Positions 7,480-8,009 of a stretch of 8,009 nt of DNA are shown here, piece after piece. Below the pieces are notes generated by a model. It was not told where the DNA came from, ran no database searches, and was given only the letters and a program-made list of their open reading frames with translations. Position 1 is the first letter of the stretch. Each line of letters begins with the position of its first letter. The stretch comes from an uncultured Alistipes sp. GTDB taxonomy: Bacteria > Bacteroidota > Bacteroidia > Bacteroidales > Rikenellaceae. A program made the position numbers and the translations under genes. The DNA lies in assembly GCA_900769525.1 (NCBI GenBank), contig CAAGGY010000049.1:1-8009 (forward strand), given 5' to 3'.

Positions 7480-7515
7480 AAAAAAATTGGGGTTATCCAC
7501 AATTGGATAACCCCA
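7480..7515 (-). terminator. Intrinsic terminator of the aldolase gene
   Basis: A perfect 11-bp inverted repeat pairs 7488-7498 with 7505-7515 (core GGGGTTATCC / GGATAACCCC) around a 6-nt loop. Read on the - strand, the stem is followed by A and then seven T residues (complement of the A run at 7480-7486), the classic Rho-independent layout. It begins about 43 nt past the aldolase stop. On the + strand the 3' side (ATAATTTATAG) is a weaker tract, so it may give only minor backup termination there. Confidence 0.9.
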
Positions 7516-7558
7516 TAATTTATAGCCTTATAACTCCTATAACAAGAGCCAATTTTAA

Positions 7559-8009
7559 TTAAGCCTTGTTATCTGAACCGAGAACCTCCTTAATCTTGTG
7601 GATGTAGAGCTTCTTCATATTGTCACGAGCAGGACCGAGGTACTTACGTGGATCGAACTCAGCTGGCTTCTGAGCGAACACCTCACGAACAGCAGCTGTC
7701 ATAGCCAAACGTGAGTCAGAGTCGATGTTGATCTTGCATACAGCGCTCTTAGAGGCCTTGCGCAACTGCTCCTCAGGAATACCTACAGCAGCCTTCAAAG
7801 CACCACCATACTTGTTGATAGTGTCAACCTCGTCCTGTGGCACAGATGATGAGCCGTGGAGAACGATAGGGAAGCCAGGAAGCTGCTTCTCGATCTCTGC
7901 CAACACGTCGAAAGCAAGTGGTGGAGGTACAAGACGGCCAGTCTGTGGGTCGAGAGTACACTGCTCAGGAGTGAACTTAAATGCACCGTGTGAAGTACCG
8001 ATTGAGATA
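7559..8009 (-). CDS. fba: Class II fructose-bisphosphate aldolase, C-terminal part (5' end beyond window)
   Basis: A zinc-dependent aldolase interconverting fructose 1,6-bisphosphate with glyceraldehyde 3-phosphate and dihydroxyacetone phosphate in glycolysis and gluconeogenesis; cytoplasmic. The frame is open from the right edge (first full codon at 8008) to the TAA at 7561-7559, giving 149 residues, about the C-terminal 45% of a usual 330-residue form. Visible motifs are ISIGTSHGAFKF near the edge, whose His matches a zinc ligand (E. coli H226); PIVLHGSSSVP, whose His matches E. coli H264; and CKINIDSDSRLAMT, the substrate-binding NIDSD loop. The tail EFDPRKYLGPARDNMKKLY is characteristic of this subgroup. 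A GTG codon at 7906-7904 is internal, not the start: clear family sequence continues upstream of it. The gene is convergent with the pullulanase gene and has its own terminator, so it is a separate transcription unit. Its promoter is outside the window. Confidence 0.95.
   Translation of the reverse strand, partial: ISIGTSHGAFKFTPEQCTLDPQTGRLVPPPLAFDVLAEIEKQLPGFPIVLHGSSSVPQDEVDTINKYGGALKAAVGIPEEQLRKASKSAVCKINIDSDSRLAMTAAVREVFAQKPAEFDPRKYLGPARDNMKKLYIHKIKEVLGSDNKA

Larger units (their letters stand above)
7415..7558. other. Convergent intergenic region, non-coding
   Basis: This 144-nt gap separates the 3' ends of the pullulanase and aldolase genes. It holds two hairpin terminators, one per direction, and no supportable ORF or RNA gene. 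The remaining sequence is AT-rich. The ten bases TTTTAATTAA occur at both borders (7409-7418 and 7553-7562), each overlapping one of the facing stop codons. Confidence 0.8.

Noticed and set aside
7488..7515. Inverted repeat as an operator, transposon end or attachment site
   Set aside because: Its position and the adjacent seven-T tract on the - strand fully account for it as the aldolase terminator, and no mobile gene or target duplication is nearby.
7559..7906. Aldolase as a short 115-residue protein starting at the GTG at 7906
   Set aside because: Translation upstream of that GTG to the window edge continues without a stop into clear aldolase sequence (GTSHGAFKF), so the gene is longer and simply cut by the edge.
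3..8009. Hidden defence system, CRISPR array, tRNA or mobile element
   Set aside because: Coding regions with recognisable products fill nearly all of the window and the only sizeable gap is 144 nt with two terminators; no repeat-spacer pattern, cloverleaf or transposase is seen.

Overview
The window reads as ordinary, densely packed chromosomal DNA from a member of the Bacteroidota, most likely order Bacteroidales. This rests on four things: protein signatures (a Bacteroidetes-type S41 lipoprotein peptidase with an N-terminal helical domain, a short lipoprotein type I pullulanase, and a class II aldolase with the HGSSSVP variant), starts that mostly lack a Shine-Dalgarno sequence, balanced base composition, and two short lipoprotein signal peptides. 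The genus cannot be fixed from the sequence alone.

Layout. Five genes lie head to tail on the + strand from 3 to 7414 with almost no space between them: a PcrA/UvrD-type helicase (3-2408), a family 2 glycosyltransferase (2410-3348), endonuclease III (3345-3998), an S41 peptidase lipoprotein (4003-5421) and a type I pullulanase lipoprotein (5444-7414). The gaps are 1 nt, a 4-nt ATGA overlap, 4 nt and 22 nt, so a single transcription unit is likely, probably beginning upstream of the window. A strong intrinsic terminator follows the pullulanase. Facing it on the - strand is the 3' part of a class II fructose-bisphosphate aldolase gene (stop at 7559, running off the right edge), with its own hairpin terminator at 7515-7480. 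The 144-nt convergent gap is therefore filled by two back-to-back terminators.

How the genes relate. The helicase and endonuclease III are both genome-maintenance enzymes and the glycosyltransferase sits between them. The peptidase and pullulanase are both predicted cell-envelope lipoproteins, for periplasmic or outer-membrane proteolysis and for debranching alpha-glucans. The pullulanase and the convergent aldolase both belong to carbohydrate catabolism but are transcribed separately. The set looks like a mixed housekeeping operon rather than one pathway. I see no tRNA, rRNA, CRISPR array, insertion sequence, phage gene or attachment site, and no convincing undescribed system. The points most worth a second look are the glycosyltransferase embedded between repair genes, a YNWGYEP variant of the pullulanase signature, an atypical pullulanase signal peptide, and a perfect DnaA-box sequence inside a terminator hairpin.
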